A DNA stretch of 64,000 nt from Pseudomonadota bacterium (GTDB lineage Bacteria; Pseudomonadota; Gammaproteobacteria; Burkholderiales; Burkholderiaceae_C): positions 1 through 64,000 of the forward strand of contig JAIUOW010000001.1 of assembly GCA_020161775.1 (NCBI GenBank), written 5' to 3'. Within the stretch, counting starts at the first letter, position 1. The number at the start of each line of letters is the position of its first letter. The translations under genes were made by a program, and so were the position numbers. This document shows, in pieces, positions 50,457 to 59,539 of this stretch. Below the pieces are notes generated by a model, which was not told the origin of the DNA, made no database searches, and saw only the letters and a program-made list of their open reading frames with translations.

Positions 50457-51164
50457 TCAGGCGGGCCGGGCCAGCAGGCCCAGCTGGGTTGCCTCGAACA
50501 CCGCCTCGCCACGCGAACGCACGGCCAGCTTGCGGTACAGGTTCTTGATGTGCGTCTGCACGGTGTGCACGCTGACAGACTGCAGCCGCGCAATGTCGGC
50601 ATAGGAAAAGCCGCGCGCGATCAGCTCCAGCACCTCGTGTTCGCGCGTGGACAGCACCGGGCGCGGGGCGGCTGCTGCGACCGAGGCAACTGGCGGGGGC
50701 TCGGGGGGCGAAGCCGCCGCCGCGCCCCGCCCGTCTCGCAGGCTCATGTACTTGGACAGCACCCGCCGCGCGATCATGGGCGAGATGGGCGACGCGCCGG
50801 ATTTCATCTCCAGGATGGCGCTGGCAATGTCGTCGGGCGTGGAGTCCTTGTGGATGTAGCCCAGGGCCCCCGCCTCGATGCTGGCCAGCACATTGTCTTC
50901 ATCGCCAAACATCGAGATCACCAGCGGCTCGCAGGCCGGGTGCAGGCGCACCGCGTGGCGGATCACGTCCAGCCCGCTGCCATCGGGCAGGCCCAGGTCC
51001 ACCAGCAGCACGTCCACCACATGGGCGGGGTCGTCCAGCCAGGCGCGCGCCTCCGCCAGCGTGCCCAGGCTGCCGGCCAGCGCAAGTTCACCGCTGCGCG
51101 ACACGCTGGCGGCAAAGAAGTCCCGCATCCTCGGGTCATCCTCAACGATCAGTACCAGCCACAT
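50457..51164 (-). CDS. NarL/FixJ-family response regulator
   Basis: A 235-aa transcription factor. Receiver domain (MWLVLIVEDDPRM; acceptor Asp near residue 53 in LLVDLGLPDG; switch Lys in GYIHKDS), an Ala/Pro-rich linker (about 145-168), and a LuxR-type HTH (LSTREHEVLELIARGFSYADIA, VHTVQTHIKNLYRKL). Start 51164 has AGGAGG 5 nt upstream. Transcribed before and with the histidine kinase gene. Confidence 0.92.
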   Translation of the reverse strand: MWLVLIVEDDPRMRDFFAASVSRSGELALAGSLGTLAEARAWLDDPAHVVDVLLVDLGLPDGSGLDVIRHAVRLHPACEPLVISMFGDEDNVLASIEAGALGYIHKDSTPDDIASAILEMKSGASPISPMIARRVLSKYMSLRDGRGAAAASPPEPPPVASVAAAAPRPVLSTREHEVLELIARGFSYADIARLQSVSVHTVQTHIKNLYRKLAVRSRGEAVFEATQLGLLARPA

Positions 51165-51246
51165 GGGCCCTCCTGCGGCAAGTGTAGGCCGCGCAGGCAG
51201 GGCGCGCCTGCCGCCATGTATCCCATGAATATGGGAACATCGCCAC

Positions 51247-51846
51247 ATGCTCGCGCCGCCCACCACCCACCTGCTGTACCTGCACGGCTTCCGCTCGTCG
51301 CCCCAGTCGGCCAAGGCACGGCAAGTTGCCGCCCGCGTAGCCACCCAGCACCCCGGCGTGACCTGGTGGTGCCCGCAGCTGCCGCCGTCGCCGCGCGAGG
51401 CCATGGCCATGGTCATGGACGGCATCGCGCACTGGCCGGCCTCCACCATGGCGGTGGTGGGCTCCTCGCTGGGCGGCTTCTATGCCACCCATGTGGCGCA
51501 GGTGCGTGGCTGCAAGGCCGTGCTGCTGAACCCCGCGGTGGACCCCGCGCGCGACCTGTCGAAATACATCGGCGAACAGACGGCCTGGCATGACCCCGCC
51601 GAACGCTTTTATTTCGAGCCGCGTTTTGTGGATGAACTGCGCGCGCTCGAATGCGGGCCGCTGGCCGACCCGGCACGCTGCTTTGCCGTGATCGCCAAGG
51701 GCGACGAGGTGCTGGACTGGCGCGAAATGACCGGCCGCTACCCCGGCGTGCGCATCAAGCTGCTGGAAGGCTCGGACCACGCCCTGAGTGACTTTGGCGA
51801 TCACATCGACGAGGTGTTTGCATTTCTGGACCTGGCCCCAGGCTGA
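51247..51846 (+). CDS. YqiA-like alpha/beta-hydrolase
   Basis: A 199-aa esterase-fold protein: LLYLHGFRSSPQSAKA, nucleophile elbow VGSSLGGFYAT, and a C-terminal Asp/His pair in KGDEVLDW and GSDHALSDF. Same family as E. coli YqiA. It lies 27 nt before the RNase gene. Confidence 0.88.
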   Translation: MLAPPTTHLLYLHGFRSSPQSAKARQVAARVATQHPGVTWWCPQLPPSPREAMAMVMDGIAHWPASTMAVVGSSLGGFYATHVAQVRGCKAVLLNPAVDPARDLSKYIGEQTAWHDPAERFYFEPRFVDELRALECGPLADPARCFAVIAKGDEVLDWREMTGRYPGVRIKLLEGSDHALSDFGDHIDEVFAFLDLAPG

Positions 51847-51873
51847 GCAGGCCCGCATGGGACAATCCCGCCC

Positions 51874-53937
51874 ATGTTTGCATTGTTTGAAGAAGCCGGA
51901 AAATTCCAGGGTGGCCGCGTCATGTCCGAGGCCGAGTCATCGGCCCAGATCGAGCTGGACAGCGGCAAGCGCGTGAAGGTCAAGGCCGCCAACATCCTGC
52001 TCAGGTTTGAAAAGCCCGCCCCCGCCGAGCTGATCCGTTCGGCCCAGGCGCTGAGCCAGGGCATTGAGCTGGAGCTGGCGTGGGAATTTGCGCCGGACGA
52101 GGAATTCGGCTTTGCCGACCTGGCGCGTGACTATTTCAGCGACAAGGCCACGCTGGAGCAGCAGGCCGCCGCGCTGTTCCGCCTGTTCGAGGCGCCGCAC
52201 TACTTCCGCCGCGCGGGCAAGGGGCGGTTCAAGAAGGCCCCGGCCGAGATCGTGCAGCAGGCGCTGGCCGCCATCGAAAAGAAAAAGGCCGTGCAGGCCC
52301 AGATCGCCGAATGGGCCCAGGCGCTGGCCGACGGCAACTGCCCGGCCCCGATCCGCGAGCAGCTTTACAAGATCCTGTTCAAGCCCGACAAGAACGCCCC
52401 AGAGTACAAGGCCGTGGTGGACGCCGCGCGTGCCACACACCTGGCGCCGCTGGACCTGCTGCAAAAGGCAGGCGCCATCGATTCGGCCTACCAGTTCCAC
52501 TGGAAGCGCTTCCTGTTCGAGAACTTCCCCAAGGGCACGGGCTTTCCTCCACTGCAGGCGCCGGCCATCCGCGATGCGCTGCCCATGGCCGCGGTGCAGG
52601 CGTTTTCCATCGACGACTCCCAAACCACCGAAATCGACGATGCGCTGTCGGTCCAGGGCCTGGGCACGGGCACCGTGGTGCTGGGCATCCACATCGCCGC
52701 ACCGGGCCTGGCGCTGCAGCCTGGGGATGCGGTGGACCACGTTGCGCGCCAGCGGCTGTCCACCGTGTACATGCCGGGTTACAAGATCACCATGCTGCCC
52801 GACGAGGTGGTGCAGGCCTACACCCTGCAGGCCGGGCGCGACTGCCCCGCCGTGTCGCTGTATGTCACGATGGACGAAGCGACGTTTGCCATCCAGGCCA
52901 CAGAAACCCGCCTGGAGCAAGTGCCGATCACGCAGAACCTGCGCCACGACCAGCTGGACAGCGTCGTGACCGAAGACTGGCTGCAGGCCGGTGACGAGGC
53001 TGCCGAGCTGACCGCAGCGCCGGGGCTGCGCGCGCCGCTGGGCTTTTTGTGGCGCCTGGCAAAGCACCTGAAGGCGCAGCGCGAAATCGTGCGCGGAAAG
53101 CCCGAGAACTTCAACCGGCCCGACTACAACTTCCGCCTGGTCGGCAATGACGGCAACGAGCCGCAAGGAACCGAACAGGTGAACATCAGCGTGCGCCAGC
53201 GCGGCGCGCCGCTGGACCTGATGGTGGCCGAGGCCATGATCCTGGCCAACAGCACCTGGGGCAACTGGCTGGCCGAGCATGGCGTGCCGGGCATCTACCG
53301 CAGCCAGGCGTCCATGGCGCCGGGCGTCAAGGTCCGCATGGGCACCAAGGCGCTGCCGCATGCGGGCATCGGCGTCAAAAGCTACGCCTGGAGCACATCG
53401 CCGCTGCGCCGCTACACCGACATGGTCAACCAGTGGCAGATCATTGCCGTGGCGCGCCACGGCAAGACCGCCGCGCTGGCAGCGCCCTTCAAGCCCAAGG
53501 ACGCGGAGCTGTTTTCCATCATCAGCGGGTTTGACGCGGCCTACAGCGCCTACAACGGCTACCAGGCCGGCATGGAGCGCTTCTGGACGCTGCAATACCT
53601 GCAGCAACAGGGCATCACCGAACTGACAGCGGCCGTCTTCAAGGACAACCTGCCCGGCGGCGCCGTGCTGGTGCGCGCCGACGAGCTGCCGCTGGTGCTG
53701 CCGGTGGTGGGCGCGCAGGGCCTGGCGCGCGGCGCGCGCGTGCGCGTGAAGCTGGGCGAGATTGACGAGATCACGCTGGATGTGGGCGGCACTGTCATTG
53801 AGCGTCTGGACACACCGGCCGAGGCACCACCGGAAGACGATGCCGGCGAAGACGAACCCGTGGCTGGCCCGATCGCGATTGCGGTGGACATGAACGAAGC
53901 CGACGCCGGGGGCGGCGGCGATAATCCAAACCCGTGA
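51874..53937 (+). CDS. RNase II-family 3'-5' exoribonuclease (RNB domain)
   Basis: Processive RNA degradation. 687 aa; the catalytic RNB domain begins about residue 245 with FSIDDSQTTEIDDALSV supplying the clustered Asp residues and continues to SPLRRYTDMVNQ. The N-terminal half differs from E. coli RNase II/R and lacks an obvious tandem cold-shock pair. The C-terminal extension is acidic. Overlaps the TonB-like gene by 4 nt (GTGA). Confidence 0.9.
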   Translation: MFALFEEAGKFQGGRVMSEAESSAQIELDSGKRVKVKAANILLRFEKPAPAELIRSAQALSQGIELELAWEFAPDEEFGFADLARDYFSDKATLEQQAAALFRLFEAPHYFRRAGKGRFKKAPAEIVQQALAAIEKKKAVQAQIAEWAQALADGNCPAPIREQLYKILFKPDKNAPEYKAVVDAARATHLAPLDLLQKAGAIDSAYQFHWKRFLFENFPKGTGFPPLQAPAIRDALPMAAVQAFSIDDSQTTEIDDALSVQGLGTGTVVLGIHIAAPGLALQPGDAVDHVARQRLSTVYMPGYKITMLPDEVVQAYTLQAGRDCPAVSLYVTMDEATFAIQATETRLEQVPITQNLRHDQLDSVVTEDWLQAGDEAAELTAAPGLRAPLGFLWRLAKHLKAQREIVRGKPENFNRPDYNFRLVGNDGNEPQGTEQVNISVRQRGAPLDLMVAEAMILANSTWGNWLAEHGVPGIYRSQASMAPGVKVRMGTKALPHAGIGVKSYAWSTSPLRRYTDMVNQWQIIAVARHGKTAALAAPFKPKDAELFSIISGFDAAYSAYNGYQAGMERFWTLQYLQQQGITELTAAVFKDNLPGGAVLVRADELPLVLPVVGAQGLARGARVRVKLGEIDEITLDVGGTVIERLDTPAEAPPEDDAGEDEPVAGPIAIAVDMNEADAGGGGDNPNP

Positions 53938-54788
53938 ACCTCAAGAACCTGAGCACGCTGCAGATCGCACTTGGCGCCTCCGTCGCCGTGCATGCAGTGC
54001 TGCTCACGGTGCGGTTTGTGGACCCCGAATCCTTCAACCGCGTGTTCCAGGACACGCCGCTGGAGGTGATCCTGGTCAACACCAGAACCAATGAACGCGC
54101 CGACAAGGCCCAGGCCATTGCCCAGGCCTCGCTGGCCGGCGGCGGCGAGGCCGCCAAGGGCCGTGCCACCAGCCCGCTGCCGCCGTCGGCGCTGACCGAA
54201 ATGGGCGACGCCGCAGAAGACGCGCAGCGCAAGATCGAGGCCATGCAGGAACAGCAGACGCTGCTGCTGGCCCAGATCAAGAAGCAGCTGGCCGCCCTAC
54301 CCCCGCCCGACCCCAAGCAGCCCAGCACCCATACCGAAGCGGTGGCGCGCGAGGAAAAGCGCCGCCAGCTCATCAAGCTGCTGGCCGAGATTGAAAAGCG
54401 CATCAACGAAGAGAACGCGCGGCCCAAGAAGCGCTACATCAGCCCCGCCACGCGCGAGGAGGTGTACGCCATCTATTACGACAACCTGCGCCGCCGCATT
54501 GAAGACCGCGGCACGCAGAACTTTCCCGAACTGGCCGGCAAGAAGCTGTACGGCGAGCTGACCATGATCGTGACCGTCAACCACGACGGCCGCGTGCTGG
54601 CCACCGAGATCGTGGAGACCTCCGGCATCACCGCGCTGGACCGGCGCGCCCAGACCATTGCCCGCAACGCCGGCCCCTTCGGCAAATTCAGCGACGCCAT
54701 GCGCCGCCGCGCGGACCAGATCGTGGTGGTGTCGCGCTTCAAGTTCACGCGTGACGAAGTGCTGGAAACAAAACTCACCAACCGATGA
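53934..54788 (+). CDS. TonB C-terminal domain protein
   Basis: A 284-aa inner-membrane-anchored protein: one N-terminal span (about residues 10-27), a long Ala/Glu/Lys helical and Pro-containing middle, and a TonB-like C-terminal domain (KLYGELTMIVTVNHDGRVLATEIVETSG). No exbB/exbD is nearby, so a true energy-transducer role is uncertain. GTG start overlaps the RNase gene stop; it overlaps aroE by 4 nt. Confidence 0.8.
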   Translation: MNLKNLSTLQIALGASVAVHAVLLTVRFVDPESFNRVFQDTPLEVILVNTRTNERADKAQAIAQASLAGGGEAAKGRATSPLPPSALTEMGDAAEDAQRKIEAMQEQQTLLLAQIKKQLAALPPPDPKQPSTHTEAVAREEKRRQLIKLLAEIEKRINEENARPKKRYISPATREEVYAIYYDNLRRRIEDRGTQNFPELAGKKLYGELTMIVTVNHDGRVLATEIVETSGITALDRRAQTIARNAGPFGKFSDAMRRRADQIVVVSRFKFTRDEVLETKLTNR

Positions 54789-55627
54789 CCGCAGACCTTT
54801 ATTGTGTGATGGGCAACCCCGTCGAGCACAGCAAATCCCCCTGGATCCACGCCCGCTTTGCCGAACTGACTGGCCAGGCGCTGCAGTACGGCCGCCGCCT
54901 GGTCCCGCTGGACGGCTTTGCGCAAAGTGTGGCGGCCTTTCGCGCCGAGGGTGGACGCGGCTGCAACATCACCGTGCCGTTCAAGTTTGAAGCGGGCGCA
55001 CTGCCCGGTCTGCGCATGACGCCGCGCGCCGCGCTGGCCCAGGCCTGCAATACGCTGCGCTTTGACGGCGGCGCCATCTTTGCCGACAACACCGACGGCC
55101 GGGGCCTGGTGGACGACATCACGCGCAACGCGGGCGTGGCGCTGGCGGGCAAACGCCTGCTGCTGATCGGCGCGGGCGGCGCGGCCGCCGGCGTGCTGGG
55201 GCCGTTGATTGAGGTACGCCCCGCCCACATCACCGTCACCAACCGCACCGTGGCCAAGGCGCAGGCGCTGGTGCAGCGGCATGCCGCCTGGGCCGCGCAG
55301 CACGGCGTGCAACTGGCTGCGCACGAACTGCAGGCCGTGGGTGGCCCGTATGACGTGGTGATCAATGGCACGGCCAGCAGCCTGGCCGGCGCCGGCATTC
55401 CCGTGCCCGCCAGCGTGCTTGCGCCCGGCACGCTGGCGGTGGACATGATGTACGGACCCGCGGCCGATGCCTTCATGCAATGGGCCACGCAGCACGGCGC
55501 GGTGGCGCGCGACGGCCTGGGCATGCTGGTGGAACAGGCCGCCGAGTCCTTTGCCGTCTGGCGCGGCGTGCGCCCGCCTTCGGCCCAGGTGCTGGACGAG
55601 TTGCGCCGTACACTCAGCGCACCATGA
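54785..55627 (+). CDS. aroE: Shikimate dehydrogenase
   Basis: NADPH-dependent reduction of 3-dehydroshikimate. 280 aa; MGNPVEHSKSPWIHARFAELTG, catalytic Lys in NITVPFKFEA, DNTDGRG, Rossmann GAGGAAAGVL, and NGTASSL. Overlaps neighbours on both sides by 4 nt (ATGA). Confidence 0.95.
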   Translation: MTADLYCVMGNPVEHSKSPWIHARFAELTGQALQYGRRLVPLDGFAQSVAAFRAEGGRGCNITVPFKFEAGALPGLRMTPRAALAQACNTLRFDGGAIFADNTDGRGLVDDITRNAGVALAGKRLLLIGAGGAAAGVLGPLIEVRPAHITVTNRTVAKAQALVQRHAAWAAQHGVQLAAHELQAVGGPYDVVINGTASSLAGAGIPVPASVLAPGTLAVDMMYGPAADAFMQWATQHGAVARDGLGMLVEQAAESFAVWRGVRPPSAQVLDELRRTLSAP

Positions 55628-56352
55628 AACCCGTGTTGCGCCTGGTCGGTCTGCTGGTCGCTGCCGCCTTGCTGCTGCAGGTCTTTTTTGTGGGCCGCAT
55701 CGCGCTCATGACGGTGGTGGACCCGCAGTCCACCAGCTTCCAGCGCTCCGAAGCCTGGCGCGTGGCCACGGAAAAGGGCTCGCTGCGCTGGCGCCAGCAG
55801 TGGGTGCCTTACGCGCAGATATCAGACCACCTCAAGCGCGCCGTGATCGCCTCCGAGGACGGCGACTTCATCAACCACGACGGCGTGGAATGGGAAGCCA
55901 TTGAAAAGGCCTGGCAGAAAAACGCCAAGGCCGAGGAACAGGCGGCCCGGCGTGCCCAGCTGCGCCCCAATGCCCGCGCGCCCAAGATCGTGGGCGGCTC
56001 CACCATCAGCCAGCAGCTGGCCAAGAACCTGCTGCTCTCAGGCGAGCGCACCCTGCTGCGCAAGGGCCAGGAGTTCGTGCTGACGCTGGCGCTGGAGGCG
56101 CTGATGAGCAAGCAGCGCATCCTGGAGATTTACCTCAACAGCGTGGAATGGGGCGAAGGCGTGTTTGGCGCCGAGGCCGCCGCGCAGCACTACTACCGCA
56201 AGAGCGCCGCCAGACTCAGTGCGTATGAGGCGGCTCGCCTGTCGGTCATGCTGCCGCGGCCCAAATACTTTGAAAAGCTGCCCAATTCCGGCTACCTGGC
56301 CAGCCGCGCGTCCACCATCACCGCGCGCATGGGCGATGCGGTGCTGCCGTGA
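55624..56352 (+). CDS. mtgA: Monofunctional peptidoglycan glycosyltransferase
   Basis: Polymerises lipid II in the periplasm. 242 aa, N-terminal membrane anchor (residues 5-28), GT51 fold with VIASEDGDFINHDGVEW (catalytic Glu), KIVGGSTISQQLAKNLLLS, and YLNSVEWGEGVFGAEAAAQHYY. Coupled to aroE. Confidence 0.95.
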   Translation: MKPVLRLVGLLVAAALLLQVFFVGRIALMTVVDPQSTSFQRSEAWRVATEKGSLRWRQQWVPYAQISDHLKRAVIASEDGDFINHDGVEWEAIEKAWQKNAKAEEQAARRAQLRPNARAPKIVGGSTISQQLAKNLLLSGERTLLRKGQEFVLTLALEALMSKQRILEIYLNSVEWGEGVFGAEAAAQHYYRKSAARLSAYEAARLSVMLPRPKYFEKLPNSGYLASRASTITARMGDAVLP

Positions 56353-56360
56353 CAATTCAT

Positions 56361-56639
56361 TCAAACAGGCCACTGTTGCGCGCTGTGCAACAGGCGGATG
56401 ATGTCGACGCGCCGCGCCTTCAAGCGATAGATCACCACAAAAGGCGTGCCGCTGATGACCAGTTCTCGCGTACCCGTTACGCGGCCGGGCCTGCCCATCT
56501 TGGGATGCTGCGCCAGCATGTTCACCTGCCGCTCGATTTCTTCGTCTTGTGATGCAGCCGCAAGCGGGTTGTCTTGCGCAATGTAGTCAAGCTGCTCAAA
56601 CCGGTGGTTGCTGGCCAGGGGGAGCCAACGGATGCTCAA
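56361..56639 (-). CDS. RelE/ParE-family toxin
   Basis: A 92-aa ParE-like toxin: helical N-terminus, QVNMLAQHPKMGRPGRVTGTRELVISGTPFVVIYRL and a C-terminal VDIIRLLHSAQQWP, the usual family ending. It starts with TTG at 56639 overlapping the antitoxin stop (TTGA). ParE proteins poison gyrase; RelE proteins cut mRNA; the sequence looks closer to ParE. Antitoxin encoded upstream. Confidence 0.88.
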   Translation of the reverse strand: MSIRWLPLASNHRFEQLDYIAQDNPLAAASQDEEIERQVNMLAQHPKMGRPGRVTGTRELVISGTPFVVIYRLKARRVDIIRLLHSAQQWPV

Positions 56640-57127
56640 GACGTCTGCCCTTTGACGCCTTTGTCGCTCGCAGCCCCTTTGCGCCAGGCCGCACGGCGGC
56701 GGGCGCTTTCAGCCATGACAGCTTCATTGCTGACCCAGGGCGTGGCGGGGTCGTCGGCCTCCTGCAGGCCGCGCGCCACCTCGGCGCGAAACCACTTGTC
56801 ATACGCGGCGGCCTGGTGAGCCTGGCGCATGCGCTGCGCGGCGTCGCTGCGGCCTTTGCCCGCCACCGCTGCATCGCTGTGCAACGTGGCATCCAGAAGG
56901 TCAACACGGGCCAGGTGCAGCTCGTTCTTCAAAAAGTCCACGCAGCGGTCCAGGCTGCGCCAGGTGCGCGGCTTGTCGGTGCGCTGCACGCCCAGGGGCT
57001 TTTCCACCTTGCCCAGCTTGAGCATGACCGACCAGCCCCCTGGTTGCCCGATGATCGAAGCGCCCTGAATGGCCATGGCGCCCACCAGCCTGCGGGCCAT
57101 GGCGGTGTCAACAGTCTGCGAGGTCAT
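56636..57127 (-). CDS. Antitoxin with an N-terminal ParC-like domain
   Basis: A 163-aa protein with two parts. The C-terminal part (about 105-163; YDKWFRAEVARGLQEADDPA, SNEAVMAESARRRAAW) looks like a PaaA/ParD-type antitoxin tail that binds ParE. The N-terminal part (about 5-70; IIGQPGGWSVMLKLG, RTWRSLDRCVDFLKNELHL) resembles small partition-associated ParC-like proteins that usually are separate genes. It precedes the toxin, as expected. Fusion and function are inferred by eye. Confidence 0.75.
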   Translation of the reverse strand: MTSQTVDTAMARRLVGAMAIQGASIIGQPGGWSVMLKLGKVEKPLGVQRTDKPRTWRSLDRCVDFLKNELHLARVDLLDATLHSDAAVAGKGRSDAAQRMRQAHQAAAYDKWFRAEVARGLQEADDPATPWVSNEAVMAESARRRAAWRKGAASDKGVKGQTS

Positions 57128-57168
57128 GACGGCGTTTTCCTTACTGCATCAGCAAATTACCAGAAAGT

Positions 57169-57196
57169 ATTCTGCATATTTTCTAATGATTCTGCA
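57169..57196 (-). promoter_or_regulatory. Tandem ATTCTGCA repeats upstream of the toxin-antitoxin genes
   Basis: ATTCTGCA occurs at 57169-57176 and 57189-57196, a spacing of 20 bp or two helical turns, inside an AT-rich stretch unlike the rest of the window. They lie 40-70 nt before the antitoxin start and are candidate autoregulatory sites. Confidence 0.5.
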
Positions 57197-57333
57197 AATA
57201 GACTTGACACACTCCACCCCGACCTGCAATGAGCCGATGCCGGCAGATTGCTCTGGACTGCCCCTCGTCTGCACCCCATCTACACTTATCTCATGAACGA
57301 ACTGGAAAAGCGGCCGCTGCCGCTGGCCACTGC

Positions 57334-57966
57334 GTGAAACCCGAACTCTCGTCGCTCGCCGCCAAGGCCATGAGCCTGTTCCTGCTGGGCCTGATCCGCC
57401 TGCTGACAGGTGCGCAGGCCCGCTGGTACGGCTGCCCGCCCAAGGCCGAGCAGCGCATCTACTTTGCCAACCACCAGAGCCACGCCGACCTGGTGATGAT
57501 CTGGGCCGCGCTGCCGCAGGAGCTGCGCGGCATCACCCGGCCGATCGCGGCGCGTGACTACTGGACCAAGACGCCGTTCAAGCAGTGGATCACCACGGCG
57601 GTGTTCAACGCCGTGTATGTGGACCGGGAGCGCAAGGGCGATGAAGACCCGCTGCAGCCGCTGGCCGACGCGCTGACCAGCGGCGACTCCATCATCATCT
57701 TTCCCGAAGGCACGCGCGGCAATGCCGAGGAACCGCAGCCGTTCAAGTCCGGCCTGTACAGCCTCACGCAACGCTTTCCCGACGTGGTGCTGGTGCCCGC
57801 CTGGATCAACAACGTGCAACGCGTCATGCCCAAGGGCGAGGTGGTGCCGGTGCCCATCCTGTGTTCGGTCACCTTTGGCGCGCCGATCAAACTGGAGCCG
57901 GGCGAAGAGCGCCGTGCCTTCCTCGATCGTGCGCGCTTGGCCGTTATCGCGCTGAGGGACGTATGA
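57334..57966 (+). CDS. Lysophospholipid acyltransferase (PlsC-like)
   Basis: Membrane-associated acyltransferase making phosphatidate. 210 aa, hydrophobic N-terminal segment, catalytic NHQSHAD (HxxxxD) and FPEGTRGN. The start is GTG 57334, overlapping the stop of a 14-codon ORF (57293-57337, MNELEKRPLP...), a possible coupling ORF; ATG 57370 would be a shorter alternative. Overlaps the CdsA-like gene by 4 nt. Confidence 0.88.
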   Translation: MKPELSSLAAKAMSLFLLGLIRLLTGAQARWYGCPPKAEQRIYFANHQSHADLVMIWAALPQELRGITRPIAARDYWTKTPFKQWITTAVFNAVYVDRERKGDEDPLQPLADALTSGDSIIIFPEGTRGNAEEPQPFKSGLYSLTQRFPDVVLVPAWINNVQRVMPKGEVVPVPILCSVTFGAPIKLEPGEERRAFLDRARLAVIALRDV

Positions 57967-58952
57967 ATCAGTTCCTTCGCAGCCTGACACCGACCCAGCA
58001 GGTGGGGGCGCTGTTCCTCATCATCTTTGGCATTCTCGTCATCATCAGCGCGGTGGCGTTCCTGCTCACGCTGCGCGAGCAGCGCGAGGGCGCGCACGAC
58101 GCCGCCTGGCACGCGGAGCTCAAGAACTTCCGCAAGCTGCTGGCCACCTCCTGGTTCATGGTGGTGATCTTCTGGGTGGCCTGGGCCGCCGGCGAAGGCG
58201 TTGCCACGGTGCTGTTTGCGCTGATTGCGTTCTTTGCGCTGCGCGAATTCATCACGCTGTCGCCCACGCGCCGGGGCGACCACCGCAGCCTGGTGCTGGC
58301 CTTCTTTGTGGTGCTGCCCATCCAGTTCTGGCTGGCGGGCACGGAGCACTTTGACCTGTTCACCGTGTTCATCCCGGTGTATGTGTTCCTGGCGATTCCC
58401 GTGGTCAGCGCCATCGCCGATGACCCCGAGCGCTTCCTGGAACGCAACGCCAAGCTGCAGTGGGGCATCATGGTGTGCATCTACGGCATGAGCCATGTGC
58501 CCGCCCTGCTGCTGCTGGACTTTCGCAACTACCAGGGCAAGAACGCATTCCTCGTGTTCTTCCTGGTGTTTGTGGTGCAGACCTGCATGGTGGTGCAGCA
58601 CCTGGTCACCCGCAAGCTCAAGCGCCCGCCCAGCGCGCCCAACGTCAGCAAGAGCTTCAACTGGCGCAGCTGGTTCATCGGCATCGGCGTAGGCAGTTTC
58701 CTGGGTGGGCTGCTGTCGTTCATCACGCCGTTCAAGCCCGGCCAGGCGCTGGCCATGGCCTTTGTGGCCTGCGTGGCTGGCTCGCTGGGCCACCTGGTCA
58801 TGAAGGCGCTCAAACGCGACCGTGGCGTTACCAGCTGGGGCAAGGGCCGCCTGTCCGTCACCGGCGCCAACGGCCTGCTGGACCGGGTGGACGCACTGTG
58901 TTTTGCAGCGCCGGTGTTCTTCCATTCGGTGCGCTGGTACTTCGGGCTGTGA
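57963..58952 (+). CDS. Phosphatidate cytidylyltransferase-like membrane protein
   Basis: A 329-aa polytopic protein of the CDP-diglyceride synthetase family: [12 protein letters not shown] near residue 285 and the [17 protein letters not shown] signature at the C-terminus. Coupled to the PlsC-like gene, together giving CDP-diacylglycerol from lysophosphatidate. It may be the accessory (YnbB-like) rather than the essential CdsA of this organism. Confidence 0.88.
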   Translation: MNQFLRSLTPTQQVGALFLIIFGILVIISAVAFLLTLREQREGAHDAAWHAELKNFRKLLATSWFMVVIFWVAWAAGEGVATVLFALIAFFALREFITLSPTRRGDHRSLVLAFFVVLPIQFWLAGTEHFDLFTVFIPVYVFLAIPVVSAIADDPERFLERNAKLQWGIMVCIYGMSHVPALLLLDFRNYQGKNAFLVFFLVFVVQTCMVVQHLVTRKLKRPPSAPNVSKSFNWRSWFIGIGVGSFLGGLLSFITPFKPGQALAMAFVACVAGSLGHLVMKALKRDRGVTSWGKGRLSVTGANGLLDRVDALCFAAPVFFHSVRWYFGL

Positions 58953-59500
58953 TGAGAATCCTGGGCATCGATCCCGGCCTGCAGACCACCGGCTTTGGCG
59001 TGCTGGACGCGGACGGCCCTGCGCTGACCTATGTGGCCAGCGGCACCATCACCACCCGCCACCTGCCCACCGGCGACCTGCCGGCGCGGCTGAAGGTGCT
59101 GTTTGACGGCATCTGCGAGGTGGTGCAACGCTACCAGCCCGATGAAGCCGCGGTGGAAATCGTGTTCGTCAACGTCAACCCGCAGGCCACGCTGCTGCTG
59201 GGGCAGGCGCGCGGCGCCTGCGTCACGTCATTGGTCTCCCGCAACCTGCCGGTGGCTGAATACACCGCGCTGCAAATGAAAAAAGCCGTGGCCGGCTACG
59301 GCAAGGCCGGCAAGGCCGAGGTGCAGGAGATGGTCAAGCGCCTGCTCAAGCTGCCGGGCCTGCCAGGCAGTGACGCGGCCGACGCACTGGGCCTGGCGAT
59401 AGCCCACGCGCACATTGGCCCGGGCATGCAGCGGCTGGCGGCGGTCACTGACCTGTCACGCAAGACCAGCGCAATGTTCAAGCATGGGCGGAATTACTAA
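58952..59500 (+). CDS. ruvC: Holliday junction resolvase RuvC
   Basis: Cuts Holliday junctions during recombination. 182 aa with [37 protein letters not shown] and the C-terminal [14 protein letters not shown] supplying the acidic active-site residues. Start overlaps the preceding stop (TGATG). ruvA and ruvB are not here. Confidence 0.95.
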   Translation: MRILGIDPGLQTTGFGVLDADGPALTYVASGTITTRHLPTGDLPARLKVLFDGICEVVQRYQPDEAAVEIVFVNVNPQATLLLGQARGACVTSLVSRNLPVAEYTALQMKKAVAGYGKAGKAEVQEMVKRLLKLPGLPGSDAADALGLAIAHAHIGPGMQRLAAVTDLSRKTSAMFKHGRNY

Positions 59501-59539
59501 GTCTTTGCGACCGCCCGCTGGTGCGCGCACTTCGCCACG

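Noticed and set aside
57204-57232. TTGACA at 57204 as the -35 box of a plsC promoter
   Set aside because: At 17-18 bp spacing the -10 position reads CAATGA or AATGAG, a poor match.
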